From: Paenibacillus aquistagni | Lineage (GTDB): Bacteria; Bacillota; Bacilli; Paenibacillales; Paenibacillaceae | NCBI RefSeq assembly: GCF_900177815.1 | Contig: NZ_FXAZ01000001.1 | Span: 1 to 64,000, forward strand | Direction: 5' to 3' | DNA: 64,000 nt | In this document: positions 25,691 through 34,069 of the stretch, one piece after another | Numbering within the stretch: the first letter of the stretch is position 1 | Layout: the number at the start of each line of letters is the position of its first letter | Position numbers and translations under genes: made by a program | The notes under the pieces: generated by a model | Told to the model about the DNA's origin: nothing | The model's input: only the letters and a program-made list of their open reading frames with translations | Database searches by the model: none

Positions 25691-27676
25691 TTGAAAAAAA
25701 TAAAGTTTGTCATTAGTTTTATCCTGATCTTAATTGGGTTTTTCATTACGGGTGAAAGCTATCAACTTTACTTGGATAATTTTGAAACCCAGAACTATAG
25801 CACTACTCTTTTCTTGAATGGATCTCCTAATAATACGGAGCAAAAAATGGTGGAAGATATAAAAAAAGCCGCTGAGCAAAATGACGTACAAGTCTTTACA
25901 GTTGTATCAGATGTGAAGAGTATGCTGTTAAGTGAACGTCGTATTTATGGAACTGTGGGCACAGAGAAATATATACGGGATCACTTTCAAATTAAAGGAA
26001 AGAGTTACCCTAGTATACTATCTGGAACTAAAAATATCGTTTTTCATTCGCTTGAACAACTTGTACAGAATGAAGACTTGACGAGCATCACCCAATATTA
26101 CCTGATTGGCGCAAAGGATGCTGTTTTTAATTTTAAAGACAGCTTGAATGGCGTGTATGCAGGGAATTTTCCCCAAGAAGGATATGACAGCTCGGGAAAG
26201 GTGACTATTTTTTCTATTTGGTTATTGATTTCGTTTGTGCTGTTATTTCTATCCTATTACGACGTCACTTTACAAAAAAAAGAAAGCTTTATTCGAATCT
26301 CTTTGGGTGAGCGAACAAGCGTTGTTATGTTTAAAAATATAGCTTTGGATACGATCGTGTATTCCCTTGTTTTTTTTGGGACATTTTTTACTGTGCGATA
26401 TTATACAAGTACGTTCTTTCACTTTGATATTTCTTTTGTTGTTTTCATGAGCATGTTATTTTTTAATGCTTTGTTATATCTCACGTTCTATTTTTATAAT
26501 ATAAAGGAAGCAATGGCAGATACTAAAAGCTCTAAGAAATTATTGGTTATGAATTACGGTTTGAAAATCTTCAGTGTAATGATTACATTAACAGTTGTTT
26601 CTAGCAATATTGCTGTTATAGTTGAGAGTTTACAATTTTATCAACAGCGCGCTTTTTTTAAAGAACATGCCGATTATTTTTATGTAAAACTGCAATATAG
26701 GCTTACACCAGAGCAGAGTGAAGACAACTCGCTTGAAGACTCCTTTTTGGTTACGGAAACGTTTTACCGTAAGTTCTTCAAAGACTTTGATGCTACACAG
26801 CTTGTTACTTCTGGCGTATTAGGTAACAATGTCATGCTGGCAAATCAAAACAGCTTACCTTACTTGCAAGATCATATTGAAGAATTAAGCATGATTAATT
26901 CGCAAAAAGAACTATATTTTATTTTGCCTGAGGATTTGAAGAATGACAAGAATCTAATCAGTCAACTGAAAAATAATGTTGAACTAGTGGAACAAACAAA
27001 GTTCGATTACGACTACGATATTATCTTTTATAAAGGAAATCCCAAGATAATTTGTATAGATGAATTTTCTATAAACGGTAGTTATTATATGAAGCTCCCG
27101 ATTATTGTTTATAACAATATGGATTTAACTAATAGGGTGGATTTGGCGAACGCCAGTCATTTCCGTTGGGATTACGCCCATGATATTTTGTACAAGATTT
27201 CTCCCGATCAGCTAGACAGTTTTGTTGCGGAACACAATTCGGAAACCAATGAGCTTCACTACCAGCTAACAAATGTCCTTGAGAAATATGAGTATCAGTG
27301 GAGCATCATCAAGAGAACCTTGTACTTAAATGTAATCCTGACTCTACTAATCTTATTTTTGGAGTTCATTATTATTACGACTATCCTAAGATTGGAGTAT
27401 AAAGTGAATGCGATAGAGTTAAGCATTAAAAAAGTATTAGGACATACGGTATGGCAAAAAAATCGAAAAATTTTACTGATTACCGTAATTCCTACGCTGC
27501 TAGGAATTGCTGCAGCATCAATATTAAGGCTGTTCACCGATGCAGAACATTTTTATGATTATTTGATTTATGGAAGTCTTCTTATATTAGCCATCGAACC
27601 CTTCATTATCTTGTCTTATATACGGAAGCTTGAAAGAGCCAATATTCAAAAAATATTAAAGGGGGGAAGCCTATGA
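25691..27676 (+). CDS. Bacteriocin-associated ABC permease (TIGR01654/DUF1430 type)
   Basis: 661 residues. One N-terminal transmembrane helix (residues 3-22), an extracellular domain, then clusters of helices near residues 175-330 and 560-650, seven or eight in all. This matches the bacteriocin-associated integral membrane proteins found with lactococcin-972-type systems, related in layout to FtsX/MacB permeases. I chose TTG 25691 with AAAGGAG nine bases upstream; a TTG at 25646 has no such site. Overlaps the next gene by ATGA. The operon is markedly AT-rich, which suggests horizontal gain. Confidence 0.82.
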   Translation: MKKIKFVISFILILIGFFITGESYQLYLDNFETQNYSTTLFLNGSPNNTEQKMVEDIKKAAEQNDVQVFTVVSDVKSMLLSERRIYGTVGTEKYIRDHFQIKGKSYPSILSGTKNIVFHSLEQLVQNEDLTSITQYYLIGAKDAVFNFKDSLNGVYAGNFPQEGYDSSGKVTIFSIWLLISFVLLFLSYYDVTLQKKESFIRISLGERTSVVMFKNIALDTIVYSLVFFGTFFTVRYYTSTFFHFDISFVVFMSMLFFNALLYLTFYFYNIKEAMADTKSSKKLLVMNYGLKIFSVMITLTVVSSNIAVIVESLQFYQQRAFFKEHADYFYVKLQYRLTPEQSEDNSLEDSFLVTETFYRKFFKDFDATQLVTSGVLGNNVMLANQNSLPYLQDHIEELSMINSQKELYFILPEDLKNDKNLISQLKNNVELVEQTKFDYDYDIIFYKGNPKIICIDEFSINGSYYMKLPIIVYNNMDLTNRVDLANASHFRWDYAHDILYKISPDQLDSFVAEHNSETNELHYQLTNVLEKYEYQWSIIKRTLYLNVILTLLILFLEFIIITTILRLEYKVNAIELSIKKVLGHTVWQKNRKILLITVIPTLLGIAAASILRLFTDAEHFYDYLIYGSLLILAIEPFIILSYIRKLERANIQKILKGGSL

Positions 27677-28281
27677 TTGAGATCAATAACGTATCAAAGT
27701 CTTTTGAAGATAAACCTTTGTTTGCTAACCTGAATTTAAAAGTAGAAAAAGGCGAGTTCGTTATTTTCTCAGGTCCAAGCGGATGTGGGAAAACGACTCT
27801 TCTCAATATGATTGGGGCTATTGAACCCATTGACAACGGCGAAATCCTTGTAGATAACCTTAATATTCAAAAAAGAAAAAACCAACTTCATTACTTCAAA
27901 TTTAAACTGGGTCTTCTTTTTCAGAATTTTGCACTTGTTGAAAACAAGACTGTGAAAGAAAATCTAAACTTTGTTCGTAAAGAATGCCGATCGGGAGTGT
28001 CTATTGAACAGGCTTTGGAATGGGTCGGGCTAGCGGATAAACTTAATAAAAAAATATACACATTATCCGGAGGAGAACAGCAGAGGGTTGCGTTATCAAG
28101 ACTAATGATAAAAAAATGTGATATTATCCTTGCGGATGAACCAACAGGTTCGCTCGACAGCAAAAATGCAGAGGTTGTACTGGACATTATTAAGCAGTTC
28201 CATACTCAAGGAAAAACGGTGATTATGGTGACTCATGACGAGGAAATAAAAATGAGAGGTGAGCGGATTATTCACTTATGA
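27673..28281 (+). CDS. ABC transporter ATP-binding protein (lactococcin-972 type)
   Basis: 202 residues, a single ATPase domain of the MacB/LolD group. Walker A GPSGCGKTT near residue 37, Q-loop LLFQNFALVENKTVKENL, signature LSGGEQQRVALSR, Walker B IILADEPTGSLD and switch VTHDEE. Closest by eye to the small ATPases of lactococcin-972-type export operons. ATGA overlaps at both ends join it tightly to the permease and to the next gene. Confidence 0.92.
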   Translation: MIEINNVSKSFEDKPLFANLNLKVEKGEFVIFSGPSGCGKTTLLNMIGAIEPIDNGEILVDNLNIQKRKNQLHYFKFKLGLLFQNFALVENKTVKENLNFVRKECRSGVSIEQALEWVGLADKLNKKIYTLSGGEQQRVALSRLMIKKCDIILADEPTGSLDSKNAEVVLDIIKQFHTQGKTVIMVTHDEEIKMRGERIIHL

Positions 28282-28751
28282 AAATAACACAGAAAAAAAT
28301 CATTCGGCTTGTGACGGGTATCTTGCTGCTGATCTTTACGGTTTGGAATATTACATGGTTTGTTTATGTAGCGTTTAAATATACTCCTTATACGGAGTTG
28401 GTTCCAAAGGACAAATATGGGTCTCATCATATTGTGGATTCTGATGGATACAACTTTAATGTTGAAAAGCCAATTTATTTATTTTTTACTGGTAATTTAG
28501 CGGCTGTTGCTCCAGGTGCCGCTTGCACTCTCGTTATTTGGCCAGAAGTGTTTGGAGGATATGAGTACGGACTACGTGTAGAAGATGAGAGCGGTGGTTA
28601 TGAGATAATAGTAGATTCGAATGGTAATGCCCTTCGATTAGACGGACAAAGTGATAATGAATTTGAACAATCAGTAGCTGTTATTGAAAACAACAGAGAG
28701 AGCATACAAAAGATATTTGAAAAGGCGAATAATCTTTGGGCTTTAGAGTAG
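28278..28751 (+). CDS. Unknown membrane-anchored protein of the ABC operon
   Basis: 157 residues with one N-terminal transmembrane helix (residues ~9-32), then an outside domain containing GGYEYGLRVEDESGGYEI and a helical C terminus. I do not recognise the family. The ATGA overlap with the ATPase gene means it is translated with the transporter, so it is likely to be an accessory or immunity-type protein. This is inference. Confidence 0.75.
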   Translation: MKITQKKIIRLVTGILLLIFTVWNITWFVYVAFKYTPYTELVPKDKYGSHHIVDSDGYNFNVEKPIYLFFTGNLAAVAPGAACTLVIWPEVFGGYEYGLRVEDESGGYEIIVDSNGNALRLDGQSDNEFEQSVAVIENNRESIQKIFEKANNLWALE

Positions 28752-28835
28752 AATTTTTTAATATGGCAATAGGACCCAATATAAACTTGCAGACTGCAGA
28801 ATATACTTACAATCAATCATGTAGTAAACAAAGAA

Positions 28836-28889
28836 AAAGCGCTTGTGTTATACAACCGGTGATCCGGTCATATGACTAAGCGCTTTGAT
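28836..28889 (-). terminator. Terminator of the minus-strand glycosyltransferase operon
   Basis: Minus-strand stem AAAGCGCTT / AAGCGCTTT with a large, itself structured loop (GACCGGATCACCGGT), followed by TTTCTTTG. The last codons of the gene at 28848-29972 lie in the hairpin. Confidence 0.6.
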
Positions 28890-29972
28890 CATGTCTTGAG
28901 CAGCTTCCCGCGGAGTAAACAGGGAAGTAGCAGCCTGCTGCGCATATAAGCCCTTGGCTGCAGCCTCCTGATAGTTGTCGGCCACATGCCGCATAAGGGA
29001 ACGCAGCGCGTCAACAGAGCATTCTGCCCACAGCTGATCACGCTGATAACCATCAAAGTAATGCTGCGGCTTCACGGGAACGAAGGTGAATGGGACAGGA
29101 TAGCTGTTGTACTCATTCAAAAAGTCAGTATGGCCACCCCAGCCGGTAGCAATAATCGGCAGCCCTCTAACCGCAGCCTCCAGCATCGGATAGCCGACTC
29201 CTTCCCCGCGGCTGACGTGGACAAAGGCCTGGCAATGACGGAACAGAGCATCCATCTGCCATTCACTGCGGAACTCAAGGTCAAGATAGAGCGGAGCGGT
29301 TGGATGATGAATGCCCAATTCACTTTTCATCTGTGCAACGCTCTGATGCAGGTCAGGGCCTGCTGCTGTTTTGATTACGAGGCATACAGGGTCCTCGGGG
29401 CCAAACTCTTCCCAGAATGCTTTTAGGAGAAGATCCATGCCTTTGCGTTCAATCCAGGAGCCTACGGCTAAGAATCGGAAGGGAGGCAGATTCTGAAGGT
29501 ACCCAGGTACGTGATGGGAGCCTGCTCTTTCCTTTGGGATATGCAGGCATGGGCGGATATGATACAGCGGGACCTTCACTCCAGAGGCACGAAAGACTTC
29601 CATATTGTTCGCACTCGGCAAAAATAGGGCGTTCATCTGATTGGCCTGATGCACCCAGCGATCAGGGATTTTGGACGTCTCCCAATAGGTGAAGCCAATG
29701 GAAGGGTGCAGCTTGCGCTTCCAGAGATCGGGGATGGAATGAAGCACATAGATGCGGCGCTTGGTTCTTATCTTTCGCTTTACAGCAAGATGATGAAGAA
29801 CCTCCCGCTGCTCACGGGGCAGCTCAATCTCGGGCATTGCAGCGTGGAAGGCTTCGAGTTTTACATCCACGCCGCTCTCGTGCAAAGCCAGAACATACTG
29901 GCGAGTTGCTTTGGCATAGCCGGTAAAGTCGAACACATTACCTTGCCAGACAAGCTGAAGAATGAGGCTCAC
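28848..29972 (-). CDS. Family 4 glycosyltransferase
   Basis: 374 residues, GT-B fold. The N-terminal half has the shared motif GFTYWETSKIPDRWV and MNALFLPSANNMEVF; the C-terminal half has FLAVGSWIERKGMDLLLKAF and the nucleotide-sugar site VHVSRGEGVGYPMLEAAVRG. The typical E-x7-E is present (E in GEG and LEAAVRG). It is related to the GT4 domain of the fusion at 14889 and to the gene at 31827. Start is GTG 29972. Last gene of a four-gene operon. Confidence 0.87.
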   Translation of the reverse strand: MSLILQLVWQGNVFDFTGYAKATRQYVLALHESGVDVKLEAFHAAMPEIELPREQREVLHHLAVKRKIRTKRRIYVLHSIPDLWKRKLHPSIGFTYWETSKIPDRWVHQANQMNALFLPSANNMEVFRASGVKVPLYHIRPCLHIPKERAGSHHVPGYLQNLPPFRFLAVGSWIERKGMDLLLKAFWEEFGPEDPVCLVIKTAAGPDLHQSVAQMKSELGIHHPTAPLYLDLEFRSEWQMDALFRHCQAFVHVSRGEGVGYPMLEAAVRGLPIIATGWGGHTDFLNEYNSYPVPFTFVPVKPQHYFDGYQRDQLWAECSVDALRSLMRHVADNYQEAAAKGLYAQQAATSLFTPREAAQDMIKALSHMTGSPVV

Positions 29973-30008
29973 CCCCTATAGGATTAGGCTTCCTTCAGAT
30001 TAAGACGC

Positions 30009-31049
30009 TTAGGATGAGGTAGGGGCAGGGGCAAAGCGATTGAATACATGAAGCAGCTTGTTGATGACGCGCGGCCAGTTGTATGTCTTCGCTGTTTCAA
30101 TCGCATTAGCGGTCAAAAATTGTGTGAACTCCGGATCATTCATAATGCGATGAATGCCGTTCATCACTGCGCTCGCATCCCCTTTATTGACGAGTATGCA
30201 GTTCCAATTGTCTTTGCAGAATTCCTCATTGCCTTCAGCACGAGTCGTAACGACAGGCGCGCCGCAGGCCATTGCCTCTAGAATGGGAAGGCCGAAGCCT
30301 TCGTGATGGGAGGTTTGAACGAAGACACCGCAGTTGGCATATAAGTATGCGATCTGAGCATCATCGGGAAAAGGAAAGTGCATGGTCGAGATGCCGCGGA
30401 CCTTGGGCCGCTCAATGCCGAAGGTTACGAAGGAAGCGCGCGGTTCATATTTGGCAAGCCCCTGCACGGCGCGAAGCGTCACTTCAAAGCCCTTCAAGTG
30501 CTGACTTCTGCGGCTGCAGGCCAGTATCCGGTACGGATCATGATCTTGTGTTCGATTCGGCTTGAAGATCTCCGTATCGACCGCAATGGAGATATTGTCC
30601 GCCGTCTTATGGAAACGCTCAAACAGCTGATTTGTCGTCCAGTCTGCGATGGTCAGCATGTGCACAGGCAGACGATAGGTATGACGAACGCGTTCTTGCA
30701 TGTCTTTGAGCGCGGGATAATAGCTCTCTTCGATGTCTTGAACGAGGTACATCGGAATGCCCTGCCCGCCTTGATTCGGATCACAGCTGTTCCATACAAC
30801 CGCCATCGTCTTCCACCAGGTTGCAATCTTGATGCCGCGGACTTTTTTAAGCTCCTTATACATGGCATTATAATTGGCGAAGCTTCTGAGCGGCACCTTC
30901 AAAGGAAACCAAGAAGGGTCGCCTTCGAGTGCGAACAGCTGGACATGAACACCTGCTTCATGAAGACGATTGACTTGCTCCATCACATTTTTTATTCCAC
31001 CAGACAAACCAACTTTCTCCAATACATATACGATTTCTAACGTACTCAT
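30009..31049 (-). CDS. Family 4 glycosyltransferase
   Basis: 346 residues, GT-B fold of a different subtype from its neighbours. IVYVLEKVGLSGGIKNVMEQ at the N terminus, MYLVQDIEESYYP near residue 100, YRILACSRRSQHLKGFEVTL near residue 175 and TSHHEGFGLPILEAMACGAP near 255, the donor-sugar site. Resembles surface-layer or spore glycan transferases. Only four bases separate it from the GT2 gene upstream, so the two are co-transcribed. Confidence 0.87.
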   Translation of the reverse strand: MSTLEIVYVLEKVGLSGGIKNVMEQVNRLHEAGVHVQLFALEGDPSWFPLKVPLRSFANYNAMYKELKKVRGIKIATWWKTMAVVWNSCDPNQGGQGIPMYLVQDIEESYYPALKDMQERVRHTYRLPVHMLTIADWTTNQLFERFHKTADNISIAVDTEIFKPNRTQDHDPYRILACSRRSQHLKGFEVTLRAVQGLAKYEPRASFVTFGIERPKVRGISTMHFPFPDDAQIAYLYANCGVFVQTSHHEGFGLPILEAMACGAPVVTTRAEGNEEFCKDNWNCILVNKGDASAVMNGIHRIMNDPEFTQFLTANAIETAKTYNWPRVINKLLHVFNRFAPAPTSS

Positions 31050-31052
31050 CAG

Positions 31053-31811
31053 CTACAATTGCTCCCCTCTCCACGTGGACCAGAACAGCTTCCGTGCTTC
31101 AAGCTCCTTGTGACGCCAGTAGCGATTCTTGTTGAGCTTCGTTGTTCCTCGCGTGTAGCCTTCAAGATGCACCGCATGAGCAGTGCCGCAATATACGACA
31201 CGATACCCGTGCTGCTTCGCACGATAGCAGTAGTCCACATCTTCATATGCAATAAAGTAGCGCTCGGATAGCGGGCCAATCTCATCTATCAGCGCTCTTG
31301 AGATAAGCATTAATGCCCCGGTTACGGCATGCGCATCCTCTACAGCAAGAGCTGGAGGGTAGTCAGCAGGCTGGAAGCGATAGCGATGATCAAAGTTGCC
31401 TCGCAAGGAAGGGACGACTCCGCCATGCTGAATCGTCTGGTTCGCATACAGCAATCTTGCCCCAACAATACCGATACGGGAGTCCTGCTTCATCGTGTCA
31501 ATCATGAGGTTCAGCCAGCCAGGCTGCTGGAACACGATATCGTTGTTGATCAAGATGACATAATCACCGCTTGATTGCTGTATGCCAGCGTTCACGGCTT
31601 TGCTGAAGCCTTCATTCACGGCATTGGCGATAAGGTGGACTTGGTTGTCTCTTGCCCATGGAATGAGCGCCTCTTGCACAGAGGCTGCGCTCCCATCATC
31701 AACAACAATAATCTCGCTCTTGAGATCGAATGTTGTTGCCTGGTAGCTGTTGACACATTGCTGGACCAGCTCTATATGGTTAATCGTAGGGATGATGGCA
31801 CTAATCATCAT
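31053..31811 (-). CDS. Family 2 glycosyltransferase
   Basis: 252 residues, GT-A fold. ISAIIPTINHIELVQQCVNS, IVVDDGSAASV, VNEGFSKAVNAGI, the metal motif in YVILINNDIVF, and FIAYEDVDYCYRAKQHGY. This is the rhamnosyl-transferase-like branch of GT2, alike to the middle domain of the fusion at 14889. ATG ATG at 31811/31808 with GGAGAGAG before it. Confidence 0.9.
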   Translation of the reverse strand: MMISAIIPTINHIELVQQCVNSYQATTFDLKSEIIVVDDGSAASVQEALIPWARDNQVHLIANAVNEGFSKAVNAGIQQSSGDYVILINNDIVFQQPGWLNLMIDTMKQDSRIGIVGARLLYANQTIQHGGVVPSLRGNFDHRYRFQPADYPPALAVEDAHAVTGALMLISRALIDEIGPLSERYFIAYEDVDYCYRAKQHGYRVVYCGTAHAVHLEGYTRGTTKLNKNRYWRHKELEARKLFWSTWRGEQL

Positions 31812-31826
31812 GAGTCTCTCTCCTAG

Positions 31827-32939
31827 CTAATGAATTGAGAGCTCTCTAAGCCTGAGAGCAATCCTCTCTGCACATTGCCTCCACGTATATTGTTCGGCTA
31901 CCGTCTGCCGTGCCCATGCCGCCTTCATTCGTGCGTCCTCTGGATGACTAACAACGTGGCGCATCAGCTGTCTTAGCGCAATTGGATCTGGATCAGCCCA
32001 GCATATCCGAGGAGTGGAGGGGCTTGAAGCTACTAAGCCTCGAATGGGAATAAGGAAGCTGTTGCCTTCATGCAGGAAGTCCAAATGAGCGGACCAATTG
32101 GTCGTAATGACAGGCAGTTCGCACGCCATTGCTTCCATTACAGTTAAGCTCCAGCCTTCCCCCCGTGTAGGCAGCACGTAGCCGTCTGCAAGGTTATAAA
32201 GATCAACCAGCTGTTCCTCGGACCAAGCTTCTACGGAAGAGAGCAGTTGAATCGAGGGGCGAGGTGTACCGCTGATCCGCTCTGCTGTGGCTTTGATTTG
32301 AGCATGCTGCCGATGGATCTCCTCTATGCTGCTGGCCCTCGACTTGATCAGCAGGCACACATCTTCTTGCTCGGAGAATTCAGTTGCGAAGGCTGCAACG
32401 AGACGTTCCACACCTTTGCGGTCATCAAAAGAGCATATACAGAGGAAGACAAAGCTTCGAAGATTCGGAATGGATAAGGAAGTAGGCCTCTTGCGAAAGA
32501 CATCGCAATCTACACCGTAGGGCATGACCTTCAGCTTATGCAGAGGAACGCCGCTTCTGGCGAAAGACTCTTGATTGAAGCGGGACGGCACCCAGACCTC
32601 ATTCATCATATTGCACATTCTAGCCCATGAACGAGGCAGCCTATGGCATTCGAACATGGTCATTCCAATCGTATATTGCTGAACAGGCTTGAAAAAATAT
32701 TGAGCGGGATAATGGATGAGGACGGGATGGTTTGGAGGAAGCGCTGTATGCACAAGCTGATTGAAAAATGCGGCTTGATCTGCTTCGATCGGAATCTGAA
32801 CAGTCTCGGGGTGGATCGGTGTATAGCGAACGGACACCTGCAGCTTGGTGAGCTCCTTGATCATCTGCCGATTCGCATTAGCATAGCCTGTTGGCTCATA
32901 AATCGTGCCAATGCTGTGAAGACTTAGTGCTCCGTTCAC
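31827..32939 (-). CDS. Family 4 glycosyltransferase
   Basis: 370 residues, GT-B fold. LSLHSIGTIYEPTGYANANR at the N terminus, TMFECHRLPRSWA and MNEVWVPSRFNQESFARSGV near residue 125, CSFDDRKGVERLV, and LPTRGEGWSLTVMEAMACELP. The motifs are nearly those of the GT4 domain in the fusion protein at 14889. Start is GTG 32939, exactly seven bases after GGAGG; upstream in-frame starts lack a site. First gene of the minus-strand operon. Confidence 0.88.
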   Translation of the reverse strand: MNGALSLHSIGTIYEPTGYANANRQMIKELTKLQVSVRYTPIHPETVQIPIEADQAAFFNQLVHTALPPNHPVLIHYPAQYFFKPVQQYTIGMTMFECHRLPRSWARMCNMMNEVWVPSRFNQESFARSGVPLHKLKVMPYGVDCDVFRKRPTSLSIPNLRSFVFLCICSFDDRKGVERLVAAFATEFSEQEDVCLLIKSRASSIEEIHRQHAQIKATAERISGTPRPSIQLLSSVEAWSEEQLVDLYNLADGYVLPTRGEGWSLTVMEAMACELPVITTNWSAHLDFLHEGNSFLIPIRGLVASSPSTPRICWADPDPIALRQLMRHVVSHPEDARMKAAWARQTVAEQYTWRQCAERIALRLRELSIH

Positions 32940-33067
32940 AGGATAACCTCCTTGTAAGGCTGAATAAAGCAGCCCTAATGGACCTAGGGCGGCAATCATT
33001 CACAAGCAGATAAAGCCAATTATTAGAATATATGTGATCAAGGCGCAATGGGGAACGGCACAATCCA

Positions 33068-33940
33068 TTAAGTGAAGCGCTTAATCTCGTGATAAGCTCT
33101 GCCAAGACGGTATTCAGAAGGGCTGATGCCATATTTTTCCCGGAATTGATTCGTAAAATAATGAATAGAGTCATAGCCGAGCTCTAGCGCAATATGTGTA
33201 ATGGTCTGCCTGCTTTCCATGAGCAGCACACACGCCTTTTTCATTCTGGCGTCAAGCAAATAAGCTTTAGGGGTGATTCCCATCTCCTGCTTGAAGAGAC
33301 GGTAGAACTGAGATTTCTCAAGCCCGCTTATCGCACACCATTCCTCATGAGAAGCGCGGGTCTCTGGATGATTGTCCATCTCTTCGACAACATGGGCAAT
33401 GCGCTCATCTATGGGCTTATTAACGCTCGCGATATGTGCCCATTGCAAGAGCCAGCTCTTAAGAAGCGAGGCAGCGGCTTCTTGTGTATAAGCTCCCTGC
33501 TGATTGAAGGCAGCTAAGGTCAGCTTCATGAGATCAATGAGGTGGGGATAGGAGCGCAGCGACATGGAGGTTGGCAGCAGATCAAGCGGCTTGCAGTTCC
33601 TGATGGCTGTCATCCACTCCTGCTGGTACTGATCCCATTCATAGGCAAAGTTCGGCTGATGTGGAGCCGGGGCGGTCCACAGATCAAAATAAATATTGTA
33701 AGCATCCATTGTCTCCATGGGCGCATGCTCAAATAAATGCCATTCTCCTGGTCGAACAAAGATAAGGGTTCCATTTGAGATGGGATGGCATTGATCCTCA
33801 ACCAGCATATGGCCATGACCTTCGATAAAAAGGTGACAGGCATAACCATATCCTCTTCTTCGCTGTTCATCTCGCTCACCACGATAATTGTACAGATGAG
33901 CAGCACGCACATAAGGGGTAATGTCCGTTAGATCCTGCAT
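33068..33940 (-). CDS. AraC family transcriptional regulator
   Basis: 290 residues: an N-terminal cupin-type sensing domain (HMLVEDQCHPISNGTLIFV, then PGEWHLFEH) and a C-terminal pair of AraC helix-turn-helix motifs (ISGLEKSQFYRLFKQEMGIT; ITHIALELGYDSIHYFTNQF). Such regulators sense sugars in Paenibacillus. ATG 33940 is eight bases from GGAGG, so the longer frame to 34054 is not used. Divergent from the glycosidase at 34070 across a 129-base gap, and therefore its likely regulator. Confidence 0.88.
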   Translation of the reverse strand: MQDLTDITPYVRAAHLYNYRGERDEQRRRGYGYACHLFIEGHGHMLVEDQCHPISNGTLIFVRPGEWHLFEHAPMETMDAYNIYFDLWTAPAPHQPNFAYEWDQYQQEWMTAIRNCKPLDLLPTSMSLRSYPHLIDLMKLTLAAFNQQGAYTQEAAASLLKSWLLQWAHIASVNKPIDERIAHVVEEMDNHPETRASHEEWCAISGLEKSQFYRLFKQEMGITPKAYLLDARMKKACVLLMESRQTITHIALELGYDSIHYFTNQFREKYGISPSEYRLGRAYHEIKRFT

Positions 33941-34069
33941 GGATGACGCCTCCAATTCATGAGCAATATATCGGAATAATTTATAACCTGATGGAAGCTT
34001 GCCTAAATACGAAAACGTTAGGTCAATGATACAATGAGGCCAAATAAAAGTCATCTATAGGAGGATATT

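Noticed and set aside
30378-31040. 220-residue plus-strand frame
   Set aside because: Antisense to the GT4 gene at 30009-31049; codon pattern follows the real gene.
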